DNA of 64,000 nucleotides from Micromonospora inositola (GCF_900090285.1 NZ_LT607754.1:3100001-3164000); one strand, 5' to 3'; counted from the first letter of the stretch, positions 41,643 through 52,621 are shown. Numbers and translations are program-made. Notes: generated from the sequence alone by a model not told the origin.

Positions 41643-42728
41643 TCAGGCGGGGGTGGGGAGGGTTGCGCGGCGGGTGCGGACGGCGGCGGCCAGGTCCGTC
41701 AGGACCTCGGCGGTGGTGTCCCAGCCGAGGCAGGCGTCGGTGACGGACTTGCCGTACTCCAACTCGCGGGTGGGGTCGAGGTCCTGGCGGCCGGGCTGGA
41801 GGAAGCTTTCCAGCATGATGCCGACGATGCCGCGCTGGCCGGCGGCGAGCTGGGCGGCCACGTCCGCCGCCACCTTCGGCTGGTTGCGGTGGTCCTTGCC
41901 GCTGTTGGCGTGGCTGGCGTCGACCACCACCCGCTCCGGCAGCCCGGCCGCGCGGAGCAGGTCCAGTGCCCCGGCCACCGACTCGGCGTCGTAGTTCGGG
42001 CGGCCGCCCCCGCCGCGCAGCACCAGGTGGCCGTCGGCGTTGCCCCGGGTGTGCATGATCGCCGGGGTGCCTCCGACGTCGATGCCGGGGAAGACGTGCG
42101 GCACGCCGGCCGCCCGGATCGCGTCCACCGCGGTCGAGATGCTGCCGTCGGGACGGTTCTTCATGCCGATCGGCATGGACAGGCCGGAGGCGAGCTGCCG
42201 GTGCACCTGGCTCTCGACCGTCCGGGCGCCGATCGCGCCCCAGGCGACGGTGTCGGCGATGTACTGCGGGGTGATCGGGTCGAGGAACTCGCAGCCCACC
42301 GGCAGGCCGAGGCGCAGCACGTCGAGCAGGAGCGCGCGGGCGGTCCGCAGGCCGGTGTTGACGTCGCCGGAGCCGTCCAGCCCGGGGTCGTTGATCAGTC
42401 CCTTCCAGCCCACCGTCGAGCGCGGCTTCTCGAAGTAGACCCGCATCACCACCAGCAGGTCGTCGGCGAGCCGGTCGGCCACCTCGCGCAGCCGGACCGC
42501 GTACTCCAGGGCGGCGGCCGGGTCGTGCACCGAGCACGGGCCGACCACGACCAGCAGGCGGTCGTCGGCGCGGTCCAGCACCCGGCCGACGGCGCGCCGG
42601 CCGGCCAGCACGGCCTCGGCGAGCGTCGCGTCCAGCGGCAGGTGATGGTGGAGCAGGGCCGGGGTGGCCAGCGGCACGACACGGTCGATCCGCTGGTCGA
42701 CGACCCGATGGGCGTCCGGGGTGGTCAC
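41643..42728 (-). CDS. Class I (AroF/G/H-type) DAHP synthase, 361 aa
   Basis: The first enzyme of the shikimate pathway, condensing phosphoenolpyruvate and erythrose 4-phosphate. Class I motifs: VVGPCSVHD, RVYFEKPRSTVGWKGLINDP, GCEFLDPITPQYIADTVAWGAIGARTVESQ-type core, SMPIGMKNRPDG and VDASHANSGKDH. Most actinobacteria rely on a plant-like class II enzyme, so this is often a second isozyme. GTG at 42728 with GGAAGGA upstream is chosen. The frame continuing to 42797 lies inside the attenuator. Expression is probably controlled by the leader structure at 42775-42865. Confidence 0.95.
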   Translation of the reverse strand: MTTPDAHRVVDQRIDRVVPLATPALLHHHLPLDATLAEAVLAGRRAVGRVLDRADDRLLVVVGPCSVHDPAAALEYAVRLREVADRLADDLLVVMRVYFEKPRSTVGWKGLINDPGLDGSGDVNTGLRTARALLLDVLRLGLPVGCEFLDPITPQYIADTVAWGAIGARTVESQVHRQLASGLSMPIGMKNRPDGSISTAVDAIRAAGVPHVFPGIDVGGTPAIMHTRGNADGHLVLRGGGGRPNYDAESVAGALDLLRAAGLPERVVVDASHANSGKDHRNQPKVAADVAAQLAAGQRGIVGIMLESFLQPGRQDLDPTRELEYGKSVTDACLGWDTTAEVLTDLAAAVRTRRATLPTPA

Positions 42729-42774
42729 GGTGGGGTTCCTTCCGCCGACCGTGCCCCGGGGCCGGCGCCCGAGG

Positions 42775-42865
42775 TCGAGCCGGCTGCTCGTACGCAAAAG
42801 GGCAGGGAAGCGATCCCTGCCCGGCCGGCTCGAAGAGGAGTGACGTCAGATCATGGTGAAGTCAC
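42775..42865 (-). promoter_or_regulatory. Leader with intrinsic terminator (putative attenuator) before DAHP synthase
   Basis: On the minus strand a perfect 9-bp hairpin (42814-42822 with 42800-42808, GGGCAGGGA/TCCCTGCCC) is followed by TTTT, a rare true U-tract for this genome. It is nested in an outer 9-bp stem (42825-42833 with 42775-42783). Upstream are a GGAGGAG sequence within a small hairpin and two overlapping minimal frames: GTG ACT TCA CCA TGA from 42865 and ATG ATC TGA from 42854. No aromatic codons are in them. The arrangement suggests transcription attenuation linked to translation of a minimal leader; the ligand or signal is unknown. Confidence 0.6.
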
Positions 42866-42987
42866 CGGCTCCTCCAGCCGGCTGCCTAAACCATCGATAC
42901 GACCGCGTCACGTCCGCCAGCCTACCCGACGGGACGGGGAAGGCTCACTCCGTTCCGCAGAGCGGTATGCGGGGTAAGTGGGTCGGC

Positions 42988-43200
42988 ATGAGCCACGAGC
43001 AGAACGACCAGGCCCGGGTCGAGTCCCGGGCCCACCTGCTGCCCGACGAGGCGGCGGTGGGCAGCGACGACCCGGAGGCCCAGGCCGACGCCATCCTCAC
43101 CGAATCGGACATCCGGGAGGACCGGAACGTCGCCCAGGACACGACCCTGGAGCACCGTACGTCGGATCAGACGGTGACCCCGAGCGAGCCGCCGGACTGA
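42988..43200 (+). CDS. Small hydrophilic hypothetical protein, 70 aa
   Basis: An acidic soluble protein (RVESRAHLLPDEAAVGSDDPEAQA, ILTESDIREDRN, LEHRTSDQTVTPSEPPD). The conserved-looking C-terminus LEHRTS-Q-TVTP suggests a genuine small actinobacterial family, function unknown. ATG 42988 is preferred; an ATG at 42967 and a frame from 42853 overlapping the DAHP leader are alternatives. Confidence 0.65.
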   Translation: MSHEQNDQARVESRAHLLPDEAAVGSDDPEAQADAILTESDIREDRNVAQDTTLEHRTSDQTVTPSEPPD

Positions 43201-43369
43201 GCCGACGCGCCGCGGGCCCGGCGGGAACCCCGGTAGGTCCGGTCGCGCAGCCGGGCGATCGGACCTCGGCGGCGAAGGTGCGGCCGGCGGGATGCAGCAG
43301 CCGGGCGTGCCGCCAGCGGGCCAGGGCGGCGGCAGCGCGTGCGGCGGCGGACGGCGCGAGGGTGGGCAT
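43201..43369 (-). pseudogene. Possible 5' remnant of a minus-strand gene
   Basis: From ATG 43369 the minus strand reads MPTLAPSAAARAAAALARWR and then HARLLHPAGRTFAAEVR, which looks like a real protein start (helix, then a HP-G-strand). After about 40 codons the frame changes: IARLRDRTYRGS appears in another frame and then the sequence is lost. No family is assigned with confidence. It could be a decayed gene, or coincidence in high-GC sequence. Confidence 0.3.
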
Positions 43370-43450
43370 GCCCCGCGAGCACCCCGGCGCGGACCGTCGA
43401 TGCGCCCCGCTCGTCACCTTTCCGCCCGCGAGATCGGATAGCGTCGTGCC

Positions 43451-44743
43451 ATGCCCGACAGCGGTTACCCCTGGCCCATCGAGACGACCCGACTGGACAA
43501 CGGCCTGCGCGTCGTGGTGAGCGAGGACCGCACCGCGCCGGCGGTCGCCGTGAACCTCTGGTACGACGTGGGTTCGCGGCACGAGCCGGAGGGGCAGACG
43601 GGCTTCGCCCACCTCTTCGAGCACCTGATGTTCGAGGGCTCGGCGAACGTGGCGAAGACCGAGCACATGAAGTTCATCCAGGGCGCCGGTGGCTCGCTCA
43701 ACGCCACCACCAACCCGGACCGGACCAACTACTTCGAGACGGTCCCGGCCGAGCACCTGGAGCTGGCGCTCTGGCTGGAGGCCGACCGGATGGGCGGCCT
43801 GGTGCCGGCGCTGACCCAGGAGACGCTGGACAACCAGCGCGAGGTGGTCAAGAACGAGCGGCGCCAGCGCTACGAGAACGTCCCGTACGGCGACGCGTGG
43901 CTGCGGCTGCTTCCGCTGCTCTACCCGCCCGGCCACCCGTACCACCACGCCACGATCGGCTCGATGGCCGACCTGAACGCCGCCGCCCTGGCCACCTTCC
44001 AGGCCTTCCACACCACGTACTACGCGCCGAACAACGCGGTGCTCACCGTGGTGGGGGACGCCGAGGCCGCCGAGGTCTTCGCGCTGGCCGACAAGTACTT
44101 CGGCGCGATCCCGGTGCGCGAGGACATCCCGGCCGCGCCGGACGGCCGTACCGTGCCGGCGACCGGGCGCCCGGCGACGGAGACGGTCACCGCCGACGTC
44201 CCCGCGCCGCGCGTCTACGTCGCGCACCGCACCCACCCGTTCGGCACCCCCGGGTACGACGTGACCACCGTGCTCGCCACCGTGCTGGGCAGCGGCCGGG
44301 GCAGCCGGCTCTACCAGCGCCTCGCCGACGGCGAGCGGATCGCCCAGCCGGACCTGGTCGGCGCGTACGGGGTGGACCTGGCGCACGGGCCCGCCCCGCT
44401 GATCGCCACCGCCACCGCCCGCCCCGGGGTGACGGCCGAGCGGCTCGCCGCCGGGCTGGCCGAGGTGGTCGACGAGCTGGCCACCGTGCCGGTGACCGCG
44501 GCCGAGCTGGATCGGGCCAAGTCGCTGCTGAGCACCATGTGGTGGCGGCAGATGTCCACCGTGGACGGCCGCGCCGACACCCTCGGCCGGTACGCCACCC
44601 AGTTCGGTGACCCGGCGCGGGCCGGCGAGCGGCTGCCGGCCTGGCTCGCGGTCACCGCCGAGCAGATCGCCGAACAGGCCGCCGAGCTGCTCGACGCCGC
44701 CAACCGGGTGACCCTGACCTACCTGCCCGAGGAGACCTCATGA
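43451..44743 (+). CDS. M16 zinc metalloprotease, catalytic subunit, 430 aa
   Basis: The inverted zinc motif HLFEH is at residues 54-58, and the third ligand Glu lies in EVVKNERRQR about 75 residues later. Two homologous M16 domains of about 210 residues span the protein, the second without metal ligands. It works with the product of the next gene, which overlaps by 4 nt (ATGA). There is no signal peptide, so a cytoplasmic peptide-degrading heterodimer is expected, as in two-subunit bacterial M16 enzymes. Confidence 0.94.
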   Translation: MPDSGYPWPIETTRLDNGLRVVVSEDRTAPAVAVNLWYDVGSRHEPEGQTGFAHLFEHLMFEGSANVAKTEHMKFIQGAGGSLNATTNPDRTNYFETVPAEHLELALWLEADRMGGLVPALTQETLDNQREVVKNERRQRYENVPYGDAWLRLLPLLYPPGHPYHHATIGSMADLNAAALATFQAFHTTYYAPNNAVLTVVGDAEAAEVFALADKYFGAIPVREDIPAAPDGRTVPATGRPATETVTADVPAPRVYVAHRTHPFGTPGYDVTTVLATVLGSGRGSRLYQRLADGERIAQPDLVGAYGVDLAHGPAPLIATATARPGVTAERLAAGLAEVVDELATVPVTAAELDRAKSLLSTMWWRQMSTVDGRADTLGRYATQFGDPARAGERLPAWLAVTAEQIAEQAAELLDAANRVTLTYLPEETS

Positions 44744-46086
44744 CGCTGATCGCCGAACGTCCCGGTCCGGGCGCCGCCCGTCCGTACCGGTTCCCCCAGG
44801 TGGTCCGCCGGACCGTCGCCGGCGGGCAGATCGTCGCCGCGCACCTGCCCGGGCAGAATCTCGCCGTCGCGCTGCTGCTGCTCGACGCGGGCGCCGGGCG
44901 GGAGTCGGTCGGTAAGGACGGCGTCGGCGGGGTGCTCGCCAAGGCCCTGGAGGAGGGGACCGCGCAGCGGGACGCCACGGCGTACGCGTTGGCGATCGAG
45001 GCGCTCGGCACCGAGCTGGTGACCGGCCTGGACTGGGACTCCTTCCAGGTGAGCGTGCAGGTGCCGGTGGAGCGGCTGAGCGCCGCCGTGGAACTGCTCG
45101 CCGAGGCCGTCCGGACGCCGCGGCTCGACCCGGCCGACGTGCGGCGGGTCCGCGACGACGAGGCGACCGCGCTGCGGATGGACTGGGCCAATCCGGGCCC
45201 GCGGGCGGACGCGGCGCTGCGCGCCGACCTGTTCGGCGCCGACAACCGGTGGGGCCGGCCGATGTACGGCGACCCGGAGACGGTGGCCGGGCTCGACGTG
45301 GACGACGTGACGGTCTTCCACTCCGAGTGGTTCATCCGCCCCGGGACCCTGATCGTCGCCGGTGACCTGGAGCGGATCGACCTGGACGCGCTCGCCGGGG
45401 CGGCGTTCGCCGGCGCCGGCGGCGGGCCGGTGGAGAAGGGCGGCCCGATCGAGGTGCCGCTGCACGACCGCCGGCGGATCATCCTGGTGGACCGGCCCGG
45501 GTCGGTGCAGTCCACGCTGCGCCTCGGTCACCCGTCCCCGCACCGCGCCCATCCCGACCACGTGCCGATGACGCTCGCCGGGACGGTGCTCGGCGGGGCG
45601 TTCACCTCCCGGCTCAACCACCTGATCCGCGAGGTGCGCGGCTACACGTACGGCATCCGGGGCGACTTCGCCTCGTCCCGCCGGTTCGGCCGGTTCGCGG
45701 TCAGCTCGGGCGTGCAGACCGCGGTGACCGCGCCGGCGCTGGTCGAGGCGGTCGGCGAGATCACCCGCACCCAGCTGACCGGGGTGACCGAGGACGAGCT
45801 GACGGTGGCCCGCTCCTGGCGGGCCGGGCAGCTCTCGGTGGAGCTGCAGAGCCCCCGGGCGATCGCCGCCGCGCTGACCACGCTGGTGGTGCACGACCTG
45901 CCGGACGACTACCACGCCCGGCTGCGCGAGTCGCTGCTCGCCGCCGACGTCGACCAGGTGTCCGCGGCGGCCGCGGCGCACCTGCATCCGCACGCGCTCA
46001 CCCTGGTCGTCGAGGGGGACTCGGCGGTCATCCGGGACGAACTCGTCGCCACCGGCCTCGGCGAGGTGGTCGACCACGCGCCGTGA
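44740..46086 (+). CDS. M16 protease, non-catalytic partner subunit, 448 aa
   Basis: Homologous to the preceding protein but without the zinc motif: the equivalent segment reads GGVLAKALEEGT. The C-terminal domain keeps the substrate-binding Arg/Tyr pair region (RGYTYGIRGDF), typical of the partner subunit in heterodimeric M16 proteases. It is translationally coupled to the catalytic subunit (4-nt overlap). A heterodimer is inferred from this pairing. Confidence 0.93.
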   Translation: MTLIAERPGPGAARPYRFPQVVRRTVAGGQIVAAHLPGQNLAVALLLLDAGAGRESVGKDGVGGVLAKALEEGTAQRDATAYALAIEALGTELVTGLDWDSFQVSVQVPVERLSAAVELLAEAVRTPRLDPADVRRVRDDEATALRMDWANPGPRADAALRADLFGADNRWGRPMYGDPETVAGLDVDDVTVFHSEWFIRPGTLIVAGDLERIDLDALAGAAFAGAGGGPVEKGGPIEVPLHDRRRIILVDRPGSVQSTLRLGHPSPHRAHPDHVPMTLAGTVLGGAFTSRLNHLIREVRGYTYGIRGDFASSRRFGRFAVSSGVQTAVTAPALVEAVGEITRTQLTGVTEDELTVARSWRAGQLSVELQSPRAIAAALTTLVVHDLPDDYHARLRESLLAADVDQVSAAAAAHLHPHALTLVVEGDSAVIRDELVATGLGEVVDHAP

Positions 46087-48119
<2,033 letters not shown>

Positions 48120-48416
48120 CCGCCGGGCCGGTGTCCCCCTGGCCGCACAACCGCGCCGTTGACGGGTACGCGGGCTCCTGCGCACCGCCCCGGCCCCCCC
48201 GTGGCCGGCGGCGGGGACGGGGGAGCCGATGGACGCTGACCCGCAGGGGCGGGACGACGAGAACGCCGAGGTCGCCGTTCGTCACCGCGGTGGTCTCCCG
48301 CGCTGTCGAGGAGGGCGACCGGTTCGACGAGCGGGTCGCGGTGGCGTGCGGGCGGCGGGCGTTACCGCTCGGCGGGGGCGGGTAGACGACCGTGCCGACA
48401 CCGAGAGGGGAGCACC
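48120..48416 (+). other. Gene-free 297 bp
   Basis: GC-rich, no credible coding frame and no recognised element. It must carry the promoter of the CBS-domain gene. Confidence 0.35.
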
Positions 48417-48833
48417 ATGACAACGGTCGGAGAGTTCATGACGACCCGGTTGGTGACGATGGACGGCGACGACACGCTCACCGCCGCGGCGCAGGAGATG
48501 CGCGACAGCGCCATCGGCGACGTGGTGGTGACCGACGGCGACAACGTGGTCGGCATCGTCACGGACCGGGACATCACGGTCCGGGGCGTCGCCGAGAGCA
48601 TGGACCCGAACACGACCAGGCTCAACCAGATCACCAGCAAGGACGTGGTCACGGTGAGCCAGTACGACGACGCGGTGGCCGCCGCCGACCTGATGCGGAC
48701 GTACGCCGTCCGCCGGCTGCCGGTGGTGGACGACGGTCGCCTGGTCGGGCTGGTCTCGATGGGTGACCTCGCCGTCGAGCGGGAGCCGCAATCGGTGCTC
48801 GCGGACATCAGCGCCGACGAACCGAACAACTGA
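48417..48833 (+). CDS. Tandem CBS-domain protein, 138 aa
   Basis: Two CBS motifs make up the whole protein: residues 1-60 (TVGEFMTTRLVTMDGDDTL, VVVTDGDNVVGIVTDRDI) and 70-128 (ITSKDVVTVSQYDDAVAAADLM, LPVVDDGRLVGLVSMGDLA). Stand-alone CBS pairs bind adenine nucleotides and often respond to stress or hypoxia in actinobacteria. GAGGGGAG precedes the ATG. It is monocistronic. Confidence 0.93.
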   Translation: MTTVGEFMTTRLVTMDGDDTLTAAAQEMRDSAIGDVVVTDGDNVVGIVTDRDITVRGVAESMDPNTTRLNQITSKDVVTVSQYDDAVAAADLMRTYAVRRLPVVDDGRLVGLVSMGDLAVEREPQSVLADISADEPNN

Positions 48834-48849
48834 CCCGTCCGCCGCGGTG

Positions 48850-48877
48850 ACGCCGGCCCCCCGAATCGGGCCGGCGT
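48850..48877. terminator. Perfect 10-bp bidirectional hairpin
   Basis: ACGCCGGCCC and its complement (48850-48859, 48868-48877), 8-nt loop, between the convergent CBS and winged-helix genes. Confidence 0.7.
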
Positions 48878-48921
48878 TCGCGGCTGCCGGGGCCGGACAC
48901 CCGCCGAAGACCGGGCCCGGC

Positions 48922-50034
48922 TCAGCTCGGCTCGACGGTCACCCGGATCTCGGCGGCACCCCGGGCGGCCCGGACGGTCTCCGCCTCGGCCTCGACGTTC
49001 CCGATGACCCGCTTCGTCAGCGGCGCGAACGGGGTCACGGTGAGCTCCAGGCGCCCCTTACCCGCCTGCTTCGCCCGCCACACGCCGGCGACCTCGCCGT
49101 CCACCAGCAGCGCGCCCGGGTTGCCGAGCATCCGCCAGAGCTGCTGCTGGTGGGCCTTCTCCGGAACCAGCAGGGCCCGATCGCGGGCCTGGAGGTAGGG
49201 GTCGCCGGGCGGTAGCAGCCGGACCAGCCGCGCCGGCTCGGCCGCCCGGAGCGCGTCCAGCCGGTCCGCCGGCACCCAGGCCGAGCGACCGTCGACATGC
49301 ACCTCCGTCAGCGCGTCCGCCGGCCAGACCCGGCGCAGCTCGGTGGCGCTCGTGCCGAGGAAGGCGGCCACGTCGCCGATCGTGGCCGGGCCGAGCAGCC
49401 GCAGGTAGGCCAGGGCCAGCGCGTCGGTGCCGGTCGCCGCGTCGGGCGGCGCTGGGGCCTCGGCCAGCGGCGCGAGCCGCGCGGCCCGCCCGGACACCGC
49501 CAGGCGTACGCCGCCGGCCAGGCCGGCCTGCTGGAAGAGCGCGCCGGAGACGTGCCGGGAACCGCAGGGCCGGCAGTCGAAGCTGAGCGCGGCCGGGATC
49601 CGCTCGGTGACCGCCTGGCTCACCTCACCCCGGTCCATCGGCGCGGTCACCACGGCCCGGAACGCGTCGGCGGTGGCCCGGAACGCGGCCAGCCCCAGCT
49701 TCGCCCCGTCCCGGATCTGCCCCGGGATGCGGCGGGTGGCGTCGGTGTCGCTGAGCGGCCAGAGCGCCGCGGCCAGCGCCGGCAGCTCCGCCCGGCGGTG
49801 CAGGTGTGGCGCACCCCGGAAGGACCAGACCAGCTCCAACCGGTCGTCGTCTAGCGCGACGGTGGCGGGAACGCGGGCGGCCAGCGCCAGCCGAGCCGAG
49901 CCGTACGGGGTGTCCTGCGCGCCCAGGGCCAGCCCGTCGAGGTCGGCGGGGCGCCGCCCGGGACGGCCAAGCTGCTGGGCCGCCACCCGGTACGCCAGGA
50001 CCCGCCTTCGGTCGATCCCCGCCACACCCGCCAC
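48922..50034 (-). CDS. Winged-helix DNA-binding protein (AlkZ/YcaQ-like), 370 aa
   Basis: It resembles the HTH_42 family, which includes DNA glycosylases of the AlkZ type: RRVLAYRVAAQQLGRP at the start, VWSFRGAPHLHRRAELPALAAAL in the middle (the SFRGAPHL-type stretch resembles the QxQ-bearing region of AlkZ), and GPATIGDVAAFLGTSATELRRV for a winged helix. It is widespread in actinobacteria as single-copy DNA-binding proteins. GTG 50034 has GAGGAGG 4 nt upstream. Whether it is a glycosylase cannot be decided from sequence alone. Confidence 0.82.
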   Translation of the reverse strand: MAGVAGIDRRRVLAYRVAAQQLGRPGRRPADLDGLALGAQDTPYGSARLALAARVPATVALDDDRLELVWSFRGAPHLHRRAELPALAAALWPLSDTDATRRIPGQIRDGAKLGLAAFRATADAFRAVVTAPMDRGEVSQAVTERIPAALSFDCRPCGSRHVSGALFQQAGLAGGVRLAVSGRAARLAPLAEAPAPPDAATGTDALALAYLRLLGPATIGDVAAFLGTSATELRRVWPADALTEVHVDGRSAWVPADRLDALRAAEPARLVRLLPPGDPYLQARDRALLVPEKAHQQQLWRMLGNPGALLVDGEVAGVWRAKQAGKGRLELTVTPFAPLTKRVIGNVEAEAETVRAARGAAEIRVTVEPS

Positions 50035-50186
50035 GTGCCCTCCTCGTCCGTCCCGTCGCAGGCTACCGCCGCCCGCCGACACCGCCGCGGCGTCGACTCA
50101 CCCGAACCGGGCGAGATTGACGTCGTACCCGATGGGGACCCCTCCTCGGACGTCGAACGCCGCGGCTCGCGGGAGGAGTGGACCGG

Positions 50187-50558
50187 ATGCTGGACGCGAC
50201 CACGAGGTTCTTCGAGGACCTGGACCGGCGGGGGTTCGAACCCCTGTTGCAGAAGACCTCCGGGACCCTGCGCTTCGATCTGCACGAGGGGCCGCAGACG
50301 ACCCACTGGCTGCTGCAGATCGACCGGGGCAACCTGCGGGTGCGCCAGGAGGACCAGGAAGCCGACACGGTGGTGGGCACCCCGCCGCGGCTCTTCGGCG
50401 AGCTGGTCACCGGCTCTGAGAACGCCATCGCGGCGCTGCTGCGGGGCGACATGACCGTCTCGGGTGACCTGCGCCTGGTGCTCCAGGTCGACCGGCTCTT
50501 TCCCGGCCCGCCGGACTCCCGGGGTCCGCACCACGCCTTTCCGAGGGAGGCCCGCTGA
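50187..50558 (+). CDS. SCP2-like sterol-carrier-domain protein, 123 aa
   Basis: Small alpha/beta protein with the SCP2 pattern: MLDATTRFFEDLDRRG, GTLRFDLHEGPQTTHWLLQIDRGNLRV, DTVVGTPPRLFGELVTG and NAIAALLRGDMTVSGDLRLVL. The ATG at 50187 is 9 nt after GGGAGGA; a GTG at 50178 is too close. It overlaps the start of the debranching-enzyme gene by 1 nt. A lipid- or hydrophobic-ligand-binding role is known for the fold; its link to glycogen metabolism here is unclear. Confidence 0.86.
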   Translation: MLDATTRFFEDLDRRGFEPLLQKTSGTLRFDLHEGPQTTHWLLQIDRGNLRVRQEDQEADTVVGTPPRLFGELVTGSENAIAALLRGDMTVSGDLRLVLQVDRLFPGPPDSRGPHHAFPREAR

Positions 50559-52621
50559 TGGCGGCGACCAACACCGTCCGGATCCTGGACGGCAACACCT
50601 TCGTGGTCTCCGAGGACACCGGGGACATCGAGGCCACCCCCAGCGAACCGACCGGCCTGTTCTCCATCGACACCCGCTTCCTGTCCAAGTGGGTGCTGAC
50701 GGTCAACGGTGAGCGGCTCAACGCGCTCTCCTACGACGACCTCCAGTACTACGAGGCGCGGTTCTTCCTGGTGCCGGGGATGGCGACGCACTACATCGAC
50801 GCGAAGCTGTCGATCATCCGGGAGCGGGCGGTGGGCCGGAGCTTCCGGGAGACCCTGACCATCCTCAACCATGACGAGAAGGCGGTCGACCTGGAGATCC
50901 GGATGGACGCCGGCTCCGACTTCGCCGACCTGTTCCAGGTCAAGGACGAGATCCTCAACAAGAAGGGGGAGACCTACGCCGAGGCCGAGCCGGACCGGCT
51001 GCGGCTGGGCTACCGACGCGGGAACTTCAGGCGGGAGACCGTCGTCACGTCCTCCATGCCGGCCCGCTACGACCGGAACGGCTTCGCGTACACCATCCAC
51101 CTCGAGCCCAACGAGCAGTGGGACACCGCGATCGAAGTGCAGACGCACGCGCTCGGCCCGGGCGGCCGGGACCTGCGGATGGGGCTCCAGGCGCACGGCA
51201 CCGAGCGGCTCGCCCTCCAGCACGACCTGGAGCAGTGGATCGCCAAGGCCCCCAAGGTGAACAGCGAGCACGGCCGGTTGGCCTCGACCTACCGGCGCAG
51301 CCTGATCGACCTCGCCGCGCTGCGCTTCTCGCCGCTCTCGCTGGGCGGCCAGACGCTGCCGGCGGCCGGCCTGCCCTGGTTCATGACCATGTTCGGCCGG
51401 GACAGCATCCTGACCTGCCTCCAGGTGCTGCCGTTCGCCCCGACCCTGTCGAAGACCACGCTGCGGATCCTGGGCGCCCTGCAGGGCACCCGCTTCGACG
51501 ACTTCCGCGACGAGGATCCGGGCCGGATCCTGCACGAGATGCGGTACGGCGAGACGGCCGCCTTCGAGGAGCAGCCGCACTCGCCGTACTACGGCTCGGT
51601 CGACGCGACCCCGCTGTTCGTGGTGCTGCTCGACGAGTACGAGAAGTGGACCGGCGACGTCGCACTGGTCAAGGAGTTGGAACGGGAGTGCCGGGCCGCG
51701 CTGAAGTGGGTCGACGACTACGCCGACCTGGTCGGCAACGGCTACATCTGGTACGAGCGGCGCAACACCGACACCGGCCTGGAGAACCAGTGCTGGAAGG
51801 ACTCCTGGGACTCGATCTCGTACCGGGACGGGACGCTGCCCCCGTTCCCGCGGGCCACCTGCGAGGTGCAGGGGTACGCGTACGACGCGAAGATGCGGGC
51901 CGCCCGGCTGGCCCGGGAGTTCTGGGGCGACCCGGCGTACGCCGACCAGCTGGAACGGGAGGCGGCCGAACTGAAGCAGCGGTTCAACCGGGACTGGTGG
52001 GTGGAGGAGGGCGAGTACTACGCCCTCGGCCTGGACCCGACCGGTCGGCAGATGGACGTGCTCAGCTCGAACATCGGCCACCTGCTCTGGAGCGGCATCG
52101 TCGACCACGAACGGGCGGCGAAGATCGCCGAGCACCTGGTCGGCCCGCGGCTCTTCACCGGGTGGGGGGTGCGGACCCTGGCCGAGGGTGAGGTCCGCTA
52201 CAACCCGATCGGCTACCACAACGGCACCATCTGGCCGTTCGACAACTCGTTCATCGCCTGGGGGCTGCGCCGCTACGGCTTCGCCGAGGAGGCGGCCACC
52301 ATCGCCAGCGGCATCCTGGACGCGGCCAGGTACTTCGACGGGCGGCTGCCCGAGGCGTTCGGCGGCTACCCGCGGGAGCTGACCAAGTTCCCGGTGGAGT
52401 ACCCGACGGCGTGCAGCCCGCAGGCCTGGTCGACGGGTACGCCGCTGCTGCTGCTCCGCACGATGCTCGGGCTGGAGCCGCACGAGGGGCACCTCTCGGT
52501 CGACCCGCGGCTGCCGATCGGCATGGGCCGGATCGAGGTGCTGGACATCCCGGGCCGGTGGGGCCGGGTCGACGCCTTCGCCCGGGGCCGGATGGACATG
52601 CACAACCTGGCCGCCCAGTAG
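50558..52621 (+). CDS. Amylo-alpha-1,6-glucosidase/glycogen-debranching-type enzyme, 687 aa
   Basis: N-terminal GDE_N-type beta domain (residues 1-230; TFVVSEDTGDI, GLFSIDTRFLSKWVLTVNG). Then an (alpha/alpha)6-barrel glucosidase domain (260-680; LPWFMTMFGRDSILTCLQ, WKDSWDSI, IGYHNGTIWPFDNSFIAWG). Candidate acid residues sit near GRDS and WKDSWD. Such proteins debranch glycogen or trehalose-type glucans. There is no signal peptide. Its translation is coupled to the SCP2-like gene. It is probably unrelated in transcription to the next, convergent VOC gene. Confidence 0.9.
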   Translation: MAATNTVRILDGNTFVVSEDTGDIEATPSEPTGLFSIDTRFLSKWVLTVNGERLNALSYDDLQYYEARFFLVPGMATHYIDAKLSIIRERAVGRSFRETLTILNHDEKAVDLEIRMDAGSDFADLFQVKDEILNKKGETYAEAEPDRLRLGYRRGNFRRETVVTSSMPARYDRNGFAYTIHLEPNEQWDTAIEVQTHALGPGGRDLRMGLQAHGTERLALQHDLEQWIAKAPKVNSEHGRLASTYRRSLIDLAALRFSPLSLGGQTLPAAGLPWFMTMFGRDSILTCLQVLPFAPTLSKTTLRILGALQGTRFDDFRDEDPGRILHEMRYGETAAFEEQPHSPYYGSVDATPLFVVLLDEYEKWTGDVALVKELERECRAALKWVDDYADLVGNGYIWYERRNTDTGLENQCWKDSWDSISYRDGTLPPFPRATCEVQGYAYDAKMRAARLAREFWGDPAYADQLEREAAELKQRFNRDWWVEEGEYYALGLDPTGRQMDVLSSNIGHLLWSGIVDHERAAKIAEHLVGPRLFTGWGVRTLAEGEVRYNPIGYHNGTIWPFDNSFIAWGLRRYGFAEEAATIASGILDAARYFDGRLPEAFGGYPRELTKFPVEYPTACSPQAWSTGTPLLLLRTMLGLEPHEGHLSVDPRLPIGMGRIEVLDIPGRWGRVDAFARGRMDMHNLAAQ

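Noticed and set aside
50225-50250. Sequence resembling a tRNA T-arm (GGGGGTTCGAACCCC)
   Set aside because: It lies inside the SCP2-like coding sequence and no cloverleaf can be drawn.
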